A stretch of 64,000 bases of DNA from CAWAMR01 sp963783095 (GTDB taxonomy: Bacteria > Planctomycetota > Planctomycetia > Gemmatales > Gemmataceae). This document shows, piece after piece, positions 30,520 through 39,598 of the stretch (position 1 is its first letter; each line of letters opens with the position of its first letter). A program made the position numbers and the translations under genes. The notes under the pieces were generated by a model. That model ran no database searches, was not told the origin of the DNA, and was given only the letters and a program-made list of their open reading frames with translations. The DNA lies in NCBI GenBank assembly GCA_963783095.1, contig CAWAMR010000021.1, forward strand, positions 62,001 to 126,000, in the 5' to 3' direction.

Positions 30520-30643
30520 CGATCGTCTCGCCTATACAGATTGAAAAGGTTAAGGGATCAAGAAGGTTCTGCGATACATCTTAACAATAAGTTTACGCGA
30601 GCAATCAGGATATGGTGGCGTTTCTTGAGACGCTCCGCAAGGA

Positions 30644-31310
30644 TCAACTCAACTTTGCAGTCTTTGCCATTGGATGCTCAACCGCAAACTCGCGCAGCAA
30701 TTCCACTACTTCCTCATCCTCAACTTGCGAGAAGTCGTCGTAAAACTGCCCGACGGCCCAGAAATCATCGGGAGTAAGCAAGCATATCACGTCGTCGGAC
30801 CAGGAGCGGATCTCTTCCAACCGATCCGGGGAGGCAACAGGTACAGCGACGATGACTTCACGAGGCATCTGCGCTTTGACTGTTTTGAGAGCGGCAATCA
30901 TCGTCGAACCGGTGGCAATACCGTCGTCGGTCACGATCACCGAGCGCCCCGCGATTGGTGCCGGGTGGCGAACGCCGCGAAATAGCTTGCGCCGTCGGAT
31001 GATCTCGGCAAGTTGCTGCTGTGATTCTGCGGCCAGGTAATTCTTGATGGTATCCAGGAATCGCTCCGAATGGTGATTGAGATAGACCTGGCCATCCTCG
31101 GCGATCGCGCCGATCGCAAGCTCCGGTTGGCCCGGTGCTCGCAATTTCCGCGCGAGAACCACGTTCGAGTTCCGCGCCGAGTTCCCGCGCCAGTACAGCA
31201 CCTGTTACCACACCACCGCGAGGGATCGCCAATACCAACGGTTCGTGAAACTTACGTCCCCTCAATCTGTCGGCGAGCTGGCGAGCAGCATCTTCTCGAT
31301 CGCGAAACAT
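30644..31310 (-). CDS. Phosphoribosyltransferase, frameshifted
   Basis: Type I phosphoribosyltransferase of the group often annotated as putative phosphoribosyltransferase or erythromycin-esterase-associated. I take the ATG at 31310 (MFRDREDAARQLADRLRG), which has AAGGAG eight bases upstream; an ATG two codons earlier is too close to that site. The N-terminal motif is PLVLAIPRGGVVTGAVLARE. The PRPP loop is VIVTDDGIATGSTMIAAL. The tail is DDFSQVEDEEVVELLREFAV. The frame slips near 31155 (LGAELE against VVLARKLRAPGQPELAIGAI). About 220 residues. The base acceptor is unknown. It may be in one transcript with the PAC2 and LOG genes downstream. Confidence 0.85.
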
Positions 31311-31555
31311 GGGCATCTCTCCTTGGAGCACCTGGACTTGGTCGTTGCCCGATGAGATTTCCACAGCGTGGCTTTTGTTCCATCACGTTCAGCCATCTCT
31401 TTTCAAAATGGATGGTTGGTGTCGTGCAAGTATGATGCCATTGTAGAAAACATGGAAAATGCCGGCAGCAAAGGTCATTTCTCATCGCTGTGCAGCGATA
31501 ATCGAATTGACAAGGATACTCATACGCAAAGGAGAATCCGTTCCCGGAACAAGTT

Positions 31556-31858
31556 TTAATTGTGCGTATCCCTGGAAGTTGGTTTGGACTCCTCACTCGA
31601 CTTATTTTCATTTGCCGGCTTTGATGTCGTCGGGGCGTTGCCGTCTTTGTCGCTAAGGTGTTCGATCAATTCGCCAACCCTTTTTCCACCGTTGACTACA
31701 TCCGTTCCCACTTTGTGCGAGTTGAGATTGATCTCCAGGCGTTGGGTCCCGGCAACGGGGGAAGGCTTGCGCTCGATCTTGTACCAGTCCAGATACCAAC
31801 CCAACCCGACGAAGGTCAGTGTCGCTGCGCCCAGAAGGGCAAGAAGATTCCTCATCAT
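31556..31858 (-). CDS. Small signal-anchored protein
   Basis: A 100-residue protein from the ATG at 31858, with GGGAGCAG immediately upstream. Residues 3-24 form a membrane anchor or signal (RNLLALLGAATLTFVGLGWYL). The rest is hydrophilic and Ser/Lys/Glu-rich, ending in a disordered tail (TTSKPANENKSSEESKPTSR). A middle section reads TQRLEINLNSHKVGTDVVNG. It is probably membrane-tethered on the periplasmic side. No domain match that I recognise. The longer frame upstream to 32371 has no codon character and I reject it. Confidence 0.65.
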   Translation of the reverse strand: MMRNLLALLGAATLTFVGLGWYLDWYKIERKPSPVAGTQRLEINLNSHKVGTDVVNGGKRVGELIEHLSDKDGNAPTTSKPANENKSSEESKPTSRDTHN

Positions 31859-32463
31859 CTGCTCCCGTGAGAAAAGAATCTGCCGGAAAAAAGAGGGTTT
31901 TTCGGCGACTCGGCTATACATCCTGCACAAGGTTTGCGTCCAGATGAATCGTTGCGAAATGCAAAATCGTCTTGACAGCACCCCTGACTCTTTTCGTATT
32001 CTGCTGTATCGGAACGACGGATTCGAATAAACTTGCGGTAAATACTGCCTGTTTCGGTTGTGTCGAGGTTCGCCTGTAGGGGATACGAGGGATAAATTGA
32101 TTTGGCAAACCGCGAAAGTTCTGTCAAACTGGTGAAGTCCACTGTTGGTGAAACGCGATCGCTGCGGTAGAATGAAATGGAGACTCGGTGTGAGTGATCC
32201 GCATTTCGGGCGCAGACCAAGCACTCGAGCAGGGAGCAACCAGCAAGCAAACCGCCCCGGACTTTCCTCTCCAAACCAGTCCGAGGCCTGCTTCCCAACC
32301 CATACCTCTCTTCCCGCGATTCCGTGACAGGTTACGAGTTGCCGTCGATTCGGTAGGTAACCCCCGACCACCCAAGTGTGTCATTACCGGGGCAACGAAA
32401 GGTCTGACGATCCGGGGTGATGGTATTTATCGTTCCCACACGATTCATCTGGAGGGTGATAAC
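31859..32463. other. Divergent intergenic region upstream of prkA
   Basis: About 600 bp between divergent genes, with no supported gene. The frame of prkA stays open back to 32194, but its codons there are unlike the family. The promoters of prkA and of the small membrane protein should be here. I could not place them confidently: a TTGACA at about 31972 has only a poorly spaced TATTCT. Confidence 0.5.
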
Positions 32464-34505
32464 ATGGCCGATGGAAAGGTGATCCTGTCTACGCTTCGAT
32501 CCGAAGTAGACCTGAATGACTATCGAAAACTGCACTGGGAAGGCAGTTTCGAGGAATATTTGAATATCGTTCTCGAACGGCCCGAAGTGACCCGAACCGC
32601 CTACCAGCGACTATACGAAATGATCCTGTCGCACGGCACGGATGAGGTCTACGAGAACAAAGAAAAGATCACGCGCTTCAAATTCTTCACCGAGTTCGCC
32701 ACCCGGCACGGCGATGCCATCTACGGCATCGATCGGCCCTTGATGCAACTGGTCAACACCTTCAAATCCGCGGCCAAGGGGTATGGCACGGAACGGCGCG
32801 TGCTATTGCTGCACGGCCCGGTTGGGTCAGCCAAGAGCACCATCGCCCGGCTCCTGAAACGCGGCATGGAAGAATACTCGCGCACGGATATCGGAGCATT
32901 GTTCGCTTACTCCTGGAAGGTCGCCGACGGCAGCTATCAAAAGTGCCCGATGCACGAAGACCCGCTCCATCTTGTTCCCTTAGACCTGAGAGCGACGCTT
33001 CTGAAACAGCTCAATACCAATCGCAAAGCGAATACCTACGAAGTTACGATTCGTGGCGATATGTGCCCCTTCTGCCGTCAAATGTTCAACGAGAGGATGC
33101 AGAAACACGATGGCGACTGGCATCGAGTCGTGGAGGACATCAAGGTTTCCAGGCTGCTGCTCTCCGAACAGGATCGCATCGGTATTGGAACTTTCCAGCC
33201 CAAAGACGAGAAGAATCAGGATTCCACGGAGTTGACCGGCGACATCAACTACCGCAAGATTGCCGAATACGGTTCCGACAGCGACCCGCGTGCGTTCAAT
33301 TTCGATGGGGAGCTCAACATCGCCAATCGCGGTTTGGTCGAGTTCATCGAAGTCTTGAAACTGGACGTGGCATTCCTCTACGACTTGCTCGGAGCATCCC
33401 AGGAACACAAGATCAAACCGAAGAAGTTCGCGCAGACGGACATCGATGAGGTGATTCTCGGCCATACCAATGAGCCGGAATTCAAACGGCTGCAAAACAA
33501 CGAGTTCATGGAAGCTCTGAGGGACCGCACAGTGAAGATCGACGTGCCCTATGTGACCAGGCTGCGCGATGAGATCCGCATCTATGAAAAGGACTTCAAT
33601 GCCGAAAGAGTCAAAGGCAAGCACATCGCCCCGCACACCGTGGAAGTGGCAGCGATGTGGGCAGTGCTGACCCGATTAACTCCGCCCAAGCACGCGAGTT
33701 TGAGCCTGCTTCAGAAGATGAAACTGTACAACGGGAAGACCCTGCCGGGATTCACTGAAGACAACATTATCGATCTGAAGCGCGAAGCGCCGTACGAAGG
33801 CATGCACGGAATCTCGCCGCGATACATCCAAGACAAGATTTCCAATGCTCTTGTCGTTCACCCCGATGAAGATAACATCAACCCCTTCATGGTGATGAAG
33901 GAACTGGAAGATGGGTTGCGACATCATGCCCTCATCACGGACGAAGAGACCCTTAGACACTACAAAGAGTTGATTGCCGTGGTCAAGGAAGAATACGAAG
34001 ACATTGTCAAGAACGAGGTCCAGCGCGCCATCGCCGCGGATGAAGAGGCACTCGCCCGGCTGTGCTCGAACTACATCGACAATGTGAAGGCATACACTCA
34101 GCGTGAGAAGGTGCGAAATCGATACACCGGTTCGTACGAGGAACCGGACGAAAGGCTGATGCGCTCGGTCGAAGAGAAGATCGATATCCCTGAGAGCCGG
34201 AAAGACGATTTCCGCCGGGAGATCATGAACTACATCGGCGCTTTGGCGATCGACGGCAAACGAAGTTTGACTATAAGACAAACGAGCGATTGCAAAAAGC
34301 GCTCGAACTGAAGCTCTTCGAGGACCAGAAAGACACCATCAAATTGACAAGTTTGGTGTCCAATGTCGTCGATAAGGCTACCCAGGAGAAAATTGACGTG
34401 GTCAAGAGCCGTCTGATCCGCAATTATGGGTATAATGAAAGTAGTGCGACAGACATCCTGAACTTCGTGGCAAGTATCTTTGCTCGGGGACAGACGAAGA
34501 AATAA
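32464..34505 (+). CDS. prkA: PrkA/YeaG serine protein kinase, one late frameshift
   Basis: AAA-type serine protein kinase acting in stress and starvation responses. ATG 32464 follows GGAGGGTGATAAC. The N-terminal AAA domain carries the Walker A LLLHGPVGSAKST (residues 114-126). The segment SWKVADGSYQKCPMHEDPLH and a Cys pair, MCPFCRQMF, lie in the insert typical of the family. The C-terminal PrkA kinase domain contains APHTVEVAAMWAVLTRL and FEDQKDTIKLTSLVSNVVD. The frame slips near 34260-34275, and the last 72 codons continue as FDYKTNERLQKALELKLFED. About 680 residues, as expected. It is the first gene of the prkA-yeaH-spoVR cluster. Confidence 0.95.
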
Positions 34506-34633
34506 GTCTCCGCAGTGATGAGGGATGGGTTCTTGCCGGGCGTGACTGCCTAAAACCGGTTGCAGGTCGACGAGTTACCCCATTGCTCACCGTCGTGCGG
34601 AGTTCTTCAAACATCGATTCGAGAGAGGGAGAA

Positions 34634-34731
34634 TGGGTGGGGGCCTGACCGGCGGAAGGTCATGAACCTGGTCAGGCCGGAAGGAGCAGCCATAAGTGTG
34701 CGGACCGCGCGGCTCAGGGCACCCCCATCCA
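34634..34731 (+). ncRNA. ffs: Signal recognition particle RNA, small bacterial (4.5S-like)
   Basis: The helix 8 core is unmistakable: GGTCAGGCCGGAAGGAGCAG on the 5' and apical side, containing the GGAA tetraloop, with the symmetric loop completed by GCAGCC. The outer stem pairs TGGGTGGGGGCCTGACC at the 5' end (from 34634) with TCAGGGCACCCCCATCCA at the 3' end (to 34731). The total of about 98 nt fits a small SRP RNA lacking the Alu domain. It binds Ffh and targets nascent membrane proteins to FtsY. It sits between prkA and yeaH and could be cut from a shared transcript or made from its own promoter in the 130 bp upstream. Confidence 0.92.
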
Positions 34732-34837
34732 ATCCCCCTCTTTCGGACAGTGCGGACGGCTAAGCCGCAACCGGCCCAAACCTTCCCGTCTTTTCCTTCC
34801 GCAATCTCTCCCACCCATTTTCTCAAGAGGCCATACC

Positions 34838-35941
34838 GTGGGACAGAAGATTGAACGTGATCTTCAGCGCTTCCGAAAAATCGTCCGCGGCAAGGTGAAA
34901 AGCAACCTTACCAAGTACATCTGCCGCGGCGAGATGATCGGCAAGAAGGGCAACGATCTGGTCAGCATCCCGCTGCCCTCGATCAATTGCCGCAATTCCG
35001 CTACGGAAGCAAGGACTCCGGCGGGGTCGGCGTTGGCGAAGGCCAGGTCGGCCAGCCTTTGACTGCGCCGCAGGGCGAGGGGGAGCCTCAAGCCGGGGAT
35101 CAGCCGGGCGGCCACATCCTCGAAGTCGAATTGACGATGGAGGAATTGGCGGCGATTCTTGGTGAAGAGCTCGCCCTGCCTCGCATCGAACCGCGCGGCA
35201 AGAAGAACATCGTCACCGAGCGCGACAAATACACGAGCATCCGCCAGGTCGGTCCGGAATCGCTCCGGCACTTCAAGCGCACCTACAAGCGCGCCTTGAA
35301 ACGGCAAATTGCTTCGCAGGACCTACGATCCGCGCGACCCCAAGGTCATTCCGATCCGGGCCGACAAGCAATATCGGCAGCTGGAAGGACACCCCCAAAC
35401 CGGAAAGCGTTGCCGGCGTGATCTACATGATGGACGTTTCGGGTTCGATGACCGACGAACAGAAGGAGATCGTTCGCATCGAGTCGTTCTGGATCGATAC
35501 CTGGATCAAGGCGCATTACAAGGGTGTCGACAGGGTCTACATCATCCACGATGCGGTGGCACACGAAGTGGACGAGCATACCTTCTATCACACGCGTGAA
35601 AGTGGCGGCACCAAGATCAGTTCCGCCTACGAAATGGCCAACAAGCATCATCGACGCACGCTATCCCCCGAAGCGATTGGAACGTCTACGCCTTCCATTT
35701 CTCCGACGGCGACAACTGGGGCGACGACATTCCCCACTGCATCGAACTGCTCACAAAGCAGTTATTGCCGAAAGTGAATTTGTTTGGTTACGGCCAGGTG
35801 GAAAGTCCCTATGGCAGCGGTGAGTTCTTCGACTACATTCACGAGTTGACCGGCGAGCACGAAAACGTCGTCACGAGCAAAGTACCCGACCGCGACGCGA
35901 TTTTGGGATCGATCAAGGAGTTTCTGAAGACGGGACGTTGA
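34838..35941 (+). CDS. yeaH: YeaH/YhbH (DUF444) vWA domain protein, frameshifted
   Basis: Partner protein of PrkA in stress regulation. GTG 34838, with AAGAGG upstream, opens GQKIERDLQRFRKIVRGKVK. The DUF444 middle has GHILEVELTMEELAAILGEE, ALPRIEPRGKKNIVTERDKY and LKRQIA. The C-terminal von Willebrand A-like domain has a MIDAS motif YMMDVSGSMTDEQK and ends FLKTGR at 35941. Shifts near 34985, 35320, 35385 and 35660 divide it into five pieces, each continuing the family. About 365 residues when joined. The last 24 bp of the gene recur 390 bp downstream. Confidence 0.88.
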
Positions 35942-36324
35942 TTCATCCACTTCAAGAGGCATTTATGTCTGGGCACGCTACATTTTCCGAGAACATCCAA
36001 AAGGATTCAGATCTCTACCCGCATTTGATTCGGGCTGACCAAATCCTGCGCAAAGTCATTGGTCCCAAGAGAAGAGATCGAGTCGAGGCCAATTGGGCAT
36101 TTATTGACGATGGACGATTCCAAAAAGTAGTCCGTCTCCAATTGAAGGACGACGTTGGAGAAGTCGAAGGCTCATTTACCGAGTCGGAACTTCGCAATGA
36201 AGATCGGCTATACCGACGTCTCAACTGGCTTTGGGGAAAGCTCCTGGAAATCCGCGTCGACAAGTCTTACGAGGAACTCCAAGGATGTGCGCAAACAGGA
36301 GATCAAGGAGTTTCTGAAGACGGG
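35911..36324 (+). repeat. 24-bp direct repeat flanking a small gene
   Basis: The stretch encoding IKEFLKTG at the end of yeaH (35911-35934) is repeated exactly at 36301-36324. There it is preceded by GTGCGCAAACAG and again followed by a stop, which would read VRKQEIKEFLKTGR. The DNA between the copies carries one small gene. Confidence 0.85.
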
Positions 36325-36372
36325 GCGGTGATTTCGTCGGGTGCAGTTGCTACAGACTGCTACAAAACTTGA
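35965..36372 (+). CDS. Hypothetical protein between yeaH and spoVR
   Basis: A 135-codon frame starting at ATG 35965, with CAAGAGGC upstream. The first 110 residues look like a genuine soluble protein (SENIQKDSDLYPHLIRADQI, VEANWAFIDDGRFQKVVRLQ, RRLNWLWGKLLEIRVDKSYE). The C-terminal 25 residues are translated from the duplicated yeaH tail and from the start of the repeat array, and are unlikely to be original. No domain recognised. Its flanking direct repeat suggests that it arrived with, or caused, a duplication of the yeaH end. Confidence 0.55.
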   Translation: MSGHATFSENIQKDSDLYPHLIRADQILRKVIGPKRRDRVEANWAFIDDGRFQKVVRLQLKDDVGEVEGSFTESELRNEDRLYRRLNWLWGKLLEIRVDKSYEELQGCAQTGDQGVSEDGAVISSGAVATDCYKT

Positions 36373-36770
36373 TTGTGTACCAAGATCATAAATTCAAACG
36401 AGTGAAGCAGCGAACGTGATGTGACAAATTGCTACAAAAATTGATTGCGCACAAAAGGTGTAAGAATCAAACGAGTAAAGAAGTGATCTCGATGTTACAA
36501 ATTGCTACAAAAATTGACTGTGTACAAAAGATCAGAAACTCAAACGAGTGAAGCGGTGAAGCAGATGTTACAAATTGCTACAAAAATCGGCCCTGTGCCT
36601 CCAAAGACCTTGGCAGTTAATCAAACGATTATCGATTCGATACACTGACCAAGTCCTTTTGGTGAAATGGGGATGCTACAAATTGTTACAACAAAGTTGC
36701 TTCGCGTCGACGATTGGAAACAAAAACGAGCTAAGAACTGTTATTGTGTTACAAATTGCTGCAAGTTTTC
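36347..36770. repeat. 73-bp tandem repeat array, locus 1
   Basis: Units begin at 36347, 36419, 36492, 36565, 36673 and 36746, spaced 72, 73, 73, 108 and 73 bp. Each starts with a (T/A)TGCTACAAATTGCTACAAA-like core in which CTACAAA occurs twice, followed by a less conserved part (GTGTACAAAAGATCA, CAAACGAGTGAAGC). The 108-bp spacing contains an extra module (AATCAAACGATTATCGATTC) that also occurs in locus 2 at 45873-46540. The period is not a multiple of three and stops are frequent, so the array is non-coding. Confidence 0.85.
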
Positions 36771-36916
36771 GGCGTCTTCAAGCCCAGTCAGGCTTTGACG
36801 AATTGAAAAAACGCTGGGAAGAATCCGACCGAAGGCGTTGGACCATCTATGGCATTCTCCTTGCGGCGACATTTACCTTCCTTGCGAATCTTGTGTTACT
36901 TATCCTGCGTCGATAA
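36746..36916 (+). pseudogene. C-terminal fragment with a membrane anchor
   Basis: The frame ending at 36916 reads GFDELKKRWEESDRRRWTIY followed by GILLAATFTFLANLVLLIL, a clear charged helix plus tail anchor. Its upstream part is made of the 73-bp repeat and has no start of its own. It may be the surviving end of a small membrane protein. Low confidence that it is expressed. Confidence 0.35.
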
Positions 36917-36940
36917 TTTTTGCGGAGGATTCCGCCACCA

Positions 36941-38492
36941 TGTTCTACAACACTAACCTTCCCCCGCATCTGCGTATTCTCAAAGATGAGATCGAAGGCT
37001 ACGCGCGCGAATATGGCCTCGATTTCTATCGAGACCATCTTCGAGGTCGTCGATGCCGATGACCTCAACCAGATCGCGGCCTACGGCGGTTTCCCGACAC
37101 GCTATCCGCACTGGTCGTTCGGGATGTCCTACGAGGAACTTAAAAAGGGCTACGACTACGGCCTGTCGAAAATCTATGAGATGGTCATCAACAACGATCC
37201 GTGCTACGCCTATTTGATGCGCTGCAACAACGTGGTCGATCAAAAATTGGTGATGGCCCACGTTTTCGGCCACTGCGATTTCTTCAAGAACAACGCTTAT
37301 TTCACTCACACCAATCGCAAAATGATGGACGAAATCGCCAATCACGGCGCTCGTATCCGCCGCTACGCCGAACGGTTCGGCGAAGATGAAGTTGAGGCGT
37401 ATCTCGATCGCTGCATGTCGCTGGACGACTTGATGGACATCCACTCCACCGCCATCAGACGTCGCGAGGAATCATTCGCGCTACGACTTCAACGAACACG
37501 CCGACGAAGAAGTCCACGCCAATCGCTTCAAAAGCAAGCCGTACATGGACGACTACATCAATCCGCACGGCAGTTCTCGAGGAGAAGAGGAAGAAGCGAG
37601 ACGCAAGAACGCGCGGACAGATCGAATTTTCCCGATCATCCCGAGAAGGACGTTCTGTTGTTCCTGATCGAATATGCGCCGATGACAAGCTGGCAGAAAG
37701 ATATTCTTTCGATCGTCCGCGACGAGGCTTACTACTTCATGCCGCAAGGCTCAAACGAAGATCATCAACGAGGGTTGGGCAAGCTATTGGCACTGCGACG
37801 ATGATGACTCAGAAAATCCTGCAGCCGTCCGAGGTGATCGACTATGCCGATCACCATTCGGGCACGATGGCGACCAACGGCCAACGGCTCAATCCCTACA
37901 AACTCGGCATCGAACTGTTGCGCGACATCGAGCACCGCTGGAACACGGGGCAAATTCGGCCCGGAGTTCGACGATTGCGAAGATATTGAAGAAAAGCGAC
38001 GCTGGAACAAGGATCTTGGGCTGGGCCGGCAAAAAATCTTTGAGGTCCGGCGCGTTCATAACGATATTACCTTTATCGATACCTTCCTGACCCCGGAGTT
38101 CTGCGTCGAGCACAAACTGTTTTCATTTGCCTACGTAGAGCAAACCGGACAATACGTGATCGAGTCGCGCGAATTTCGACCTGGTAAAGAAGCGATTGTT
38201 GTTCAGCTTGACGAACTTCGGCAAGCCTTTTATCTATCGTTCTCAACGGAAACCACCGAAACCGGGGTGAATTGCTTTTGAAACACGAGTATAATGGGAT
38301 ACCGACTTAAGATTCAGGAAGCCCAGGATACCCTCGCCAACATCCAGTTCATCTGGAGACGCCCGGTCCATTTGAGAAACGGTGATCGACGACAAGCCGA
38401 CACTGTTATCTTTCGACGGAACAGAACAAACACAAAAACCCATAGGGGAAACCGATGACGCTCGCCGAAACGCTCCTGCAAAAACTAAGTGA
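36941..38492 (+). CDS. spoVR: SpoVR family protein (YcgB-like), frameshifted
   Basis: Third member of the prkA-yeaH-spoVR cluster. The start at ATG 36941 reads MFYNTNLPPHLRILKDEIEG; then, after a shift near 37028, TIFEVVDADDLNQIAAYGGF and PTRYPHWSFGMSYEELKKGY, the hallmark of the family. GHCDFFKNNAYFTHTNRKMM carries conserved His residues. Later pieces are QKILQPSEVIDYADHHSGTM and NPYKLGIELLRDIEHRWNTG. The C-terminal end, DTLANIQFIWRRPVHLR, lies beyond 38282 in yet other frames. It ends near 38492, or near 38442 in another frame. At least six indels. The biochemical function is not established; in enterobacteria it is stress-induced with yeaGH. Confidence 0.85.
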
Positions 38493-38942
38493 ATGGCAAC
38501 CGACCAACCAGGAAAACAAAGCTGGATCGACAATCCCGTGGAGACGGGTTGGACGATCCAGCTAACCGCCGATCGCGTCGAAACACTGGGTTGCCAGATC
38601 TGGGAATTGACGCTCACCGCAACAGAATGCCCCTGGACGGATGCTGCCGATCTACAGGTTTGCGCAGAAGGAATTGCGAGCCGAGTGAACGGCCTCCGCG
38701 AACCGTTGAAGCTGATCGAGGTAGACAACACCCGAATGGAAGCCATGCTTCGCAGCGACAAACCATCCAAACGCGCTGAGAAGGTTGGCTACTACGAGAT
38801 GCGGCTCGTTGGCTCGCAGAATCAAATCGTGCTGCGCCGATTCGAAGCCTCGCCGGGTCTGAGCAACAAACGGGAACAGGTCGGATTTGCGCTGACCCAT
38901 GAGGTGATCGCCAAACTAATCGCCGATCTTATCGGCAAATAA
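38455..38942 (+). CDS. Hypothetical protein after spoVR, one frameshift
   Basis: ATG 38455, with GGGGAAACC upstream, starts MTLAETLLQKLSEWQPTNQ. The frame then slips near 38510 and continues SWIDNPVETGWTIQLTADRV to a stop at 38942. About 162 residues. The middle reads VGYYEMRLVGSQNQIVLRRF and the end is helical (LTHEVIAKLIADLIGK). No membrane segment. Overlap with the spoVR end suggests translational coupling, so it may act with the PrkA stress cluster. That is inference only. Confidence 0.65.
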
Positions 38943-39027
38943 GCTTTTCGACTCGCATCGGAGTGGGAATGGTCCCACTCCTTGCCCGTCAGAATTGGCA
39001 CAAGCAAATTTTGTCAGGTAAACACCA

Positions 39028-39390
39028 GTGAACATCGCGACTAGGACACCGGAAGGAAATCCAAATCATTGCCCTGTTTGTGGCGCGTTCGTGATAATTG
39101 AACCATCTCGCCCTCCTGGTGACGCTCCGTGTCCGGCTTGCGGTGTTCTTCTGTGGTTTGCACCAAACACGACCATTTTGGTTGCTGATGGGGACTGGGC
39201 CAAGAAGCTGGACAAACTTGACGAACCTGTGGAGATTTGCACACCGGACGGCAAACGACTTGGTTTCTTTACACCTGCGAAACCACGCGTAGACCAAGAC
39301 GAACTGGATCAGCGCGAAATCGATCCAAACACAAAGTGGTACACTGCGGAACAAGTCATGGCCAAACTCAAGGAATTGCGAAACACGTAG
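39028..39390 (+). CDS. Zinc-ribbon protein of planctomycete type
   Basis: A 120-residue intact protein from a GTG at 39028. The N-terminal zinc ribbon is CPVCGAFVIIEPSRPPGDAP followed by CPACGVLLWF, giving two CPxCG knuckles 20 residues apart. The C-terminal part is charged and probably flexible (KPRVDQDELDQREIDPNTKW) with a final helix (AEQVMAKLKELRN). This arrangement is familiar from planctomycete genomes, where such proteins are encoded singly. Role unknown; nucleic-acid or protein binding is plausible. Confidence 0.75.
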   Translation: MNIATRTPEGNPNHCPVCGAFVIIEPSRPPGDAPCPACGVLLWFAPNTTILVADGDWAKKLDKLDEPVEICTPDGKRLGFFTPAKPRVDQDELDQREIDPNTKWYTAEQVMAKLKELRNT

Positions 39391-39598
39391 TTCCAGAAAT
39401 GTCATTTTTCAAGTAAGTCCCGCCAACTGGATTGTTCGCGTTACTTACTAATAATCGCTCCGAACCTTTTTCACCTTCCTCTTGTCACCTTCAATGCCTT
39501 TCGGCATCGCTGGCTCGCGCCGCCCTGGTTTCACTCGTTGTGAAAAAAAGATCGCATACGCGATTGGGCGGACGCTCCAGACAACCCTTTGGTTGCTC

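Noticed and set aside
31965..32005. Promoter TTGACA...TATTCT upstream of prkA
   Set aside because: The spacing is about 19 bp and the region is far from the gene, so there is too little support to annotate it.
32194..32463. N-terminal extension of PrkA by 90 codons
   Set aside because: The frame is open, but the residues do not resemble the family, and a strong GGAGGG site precedes the ATG at 32464.
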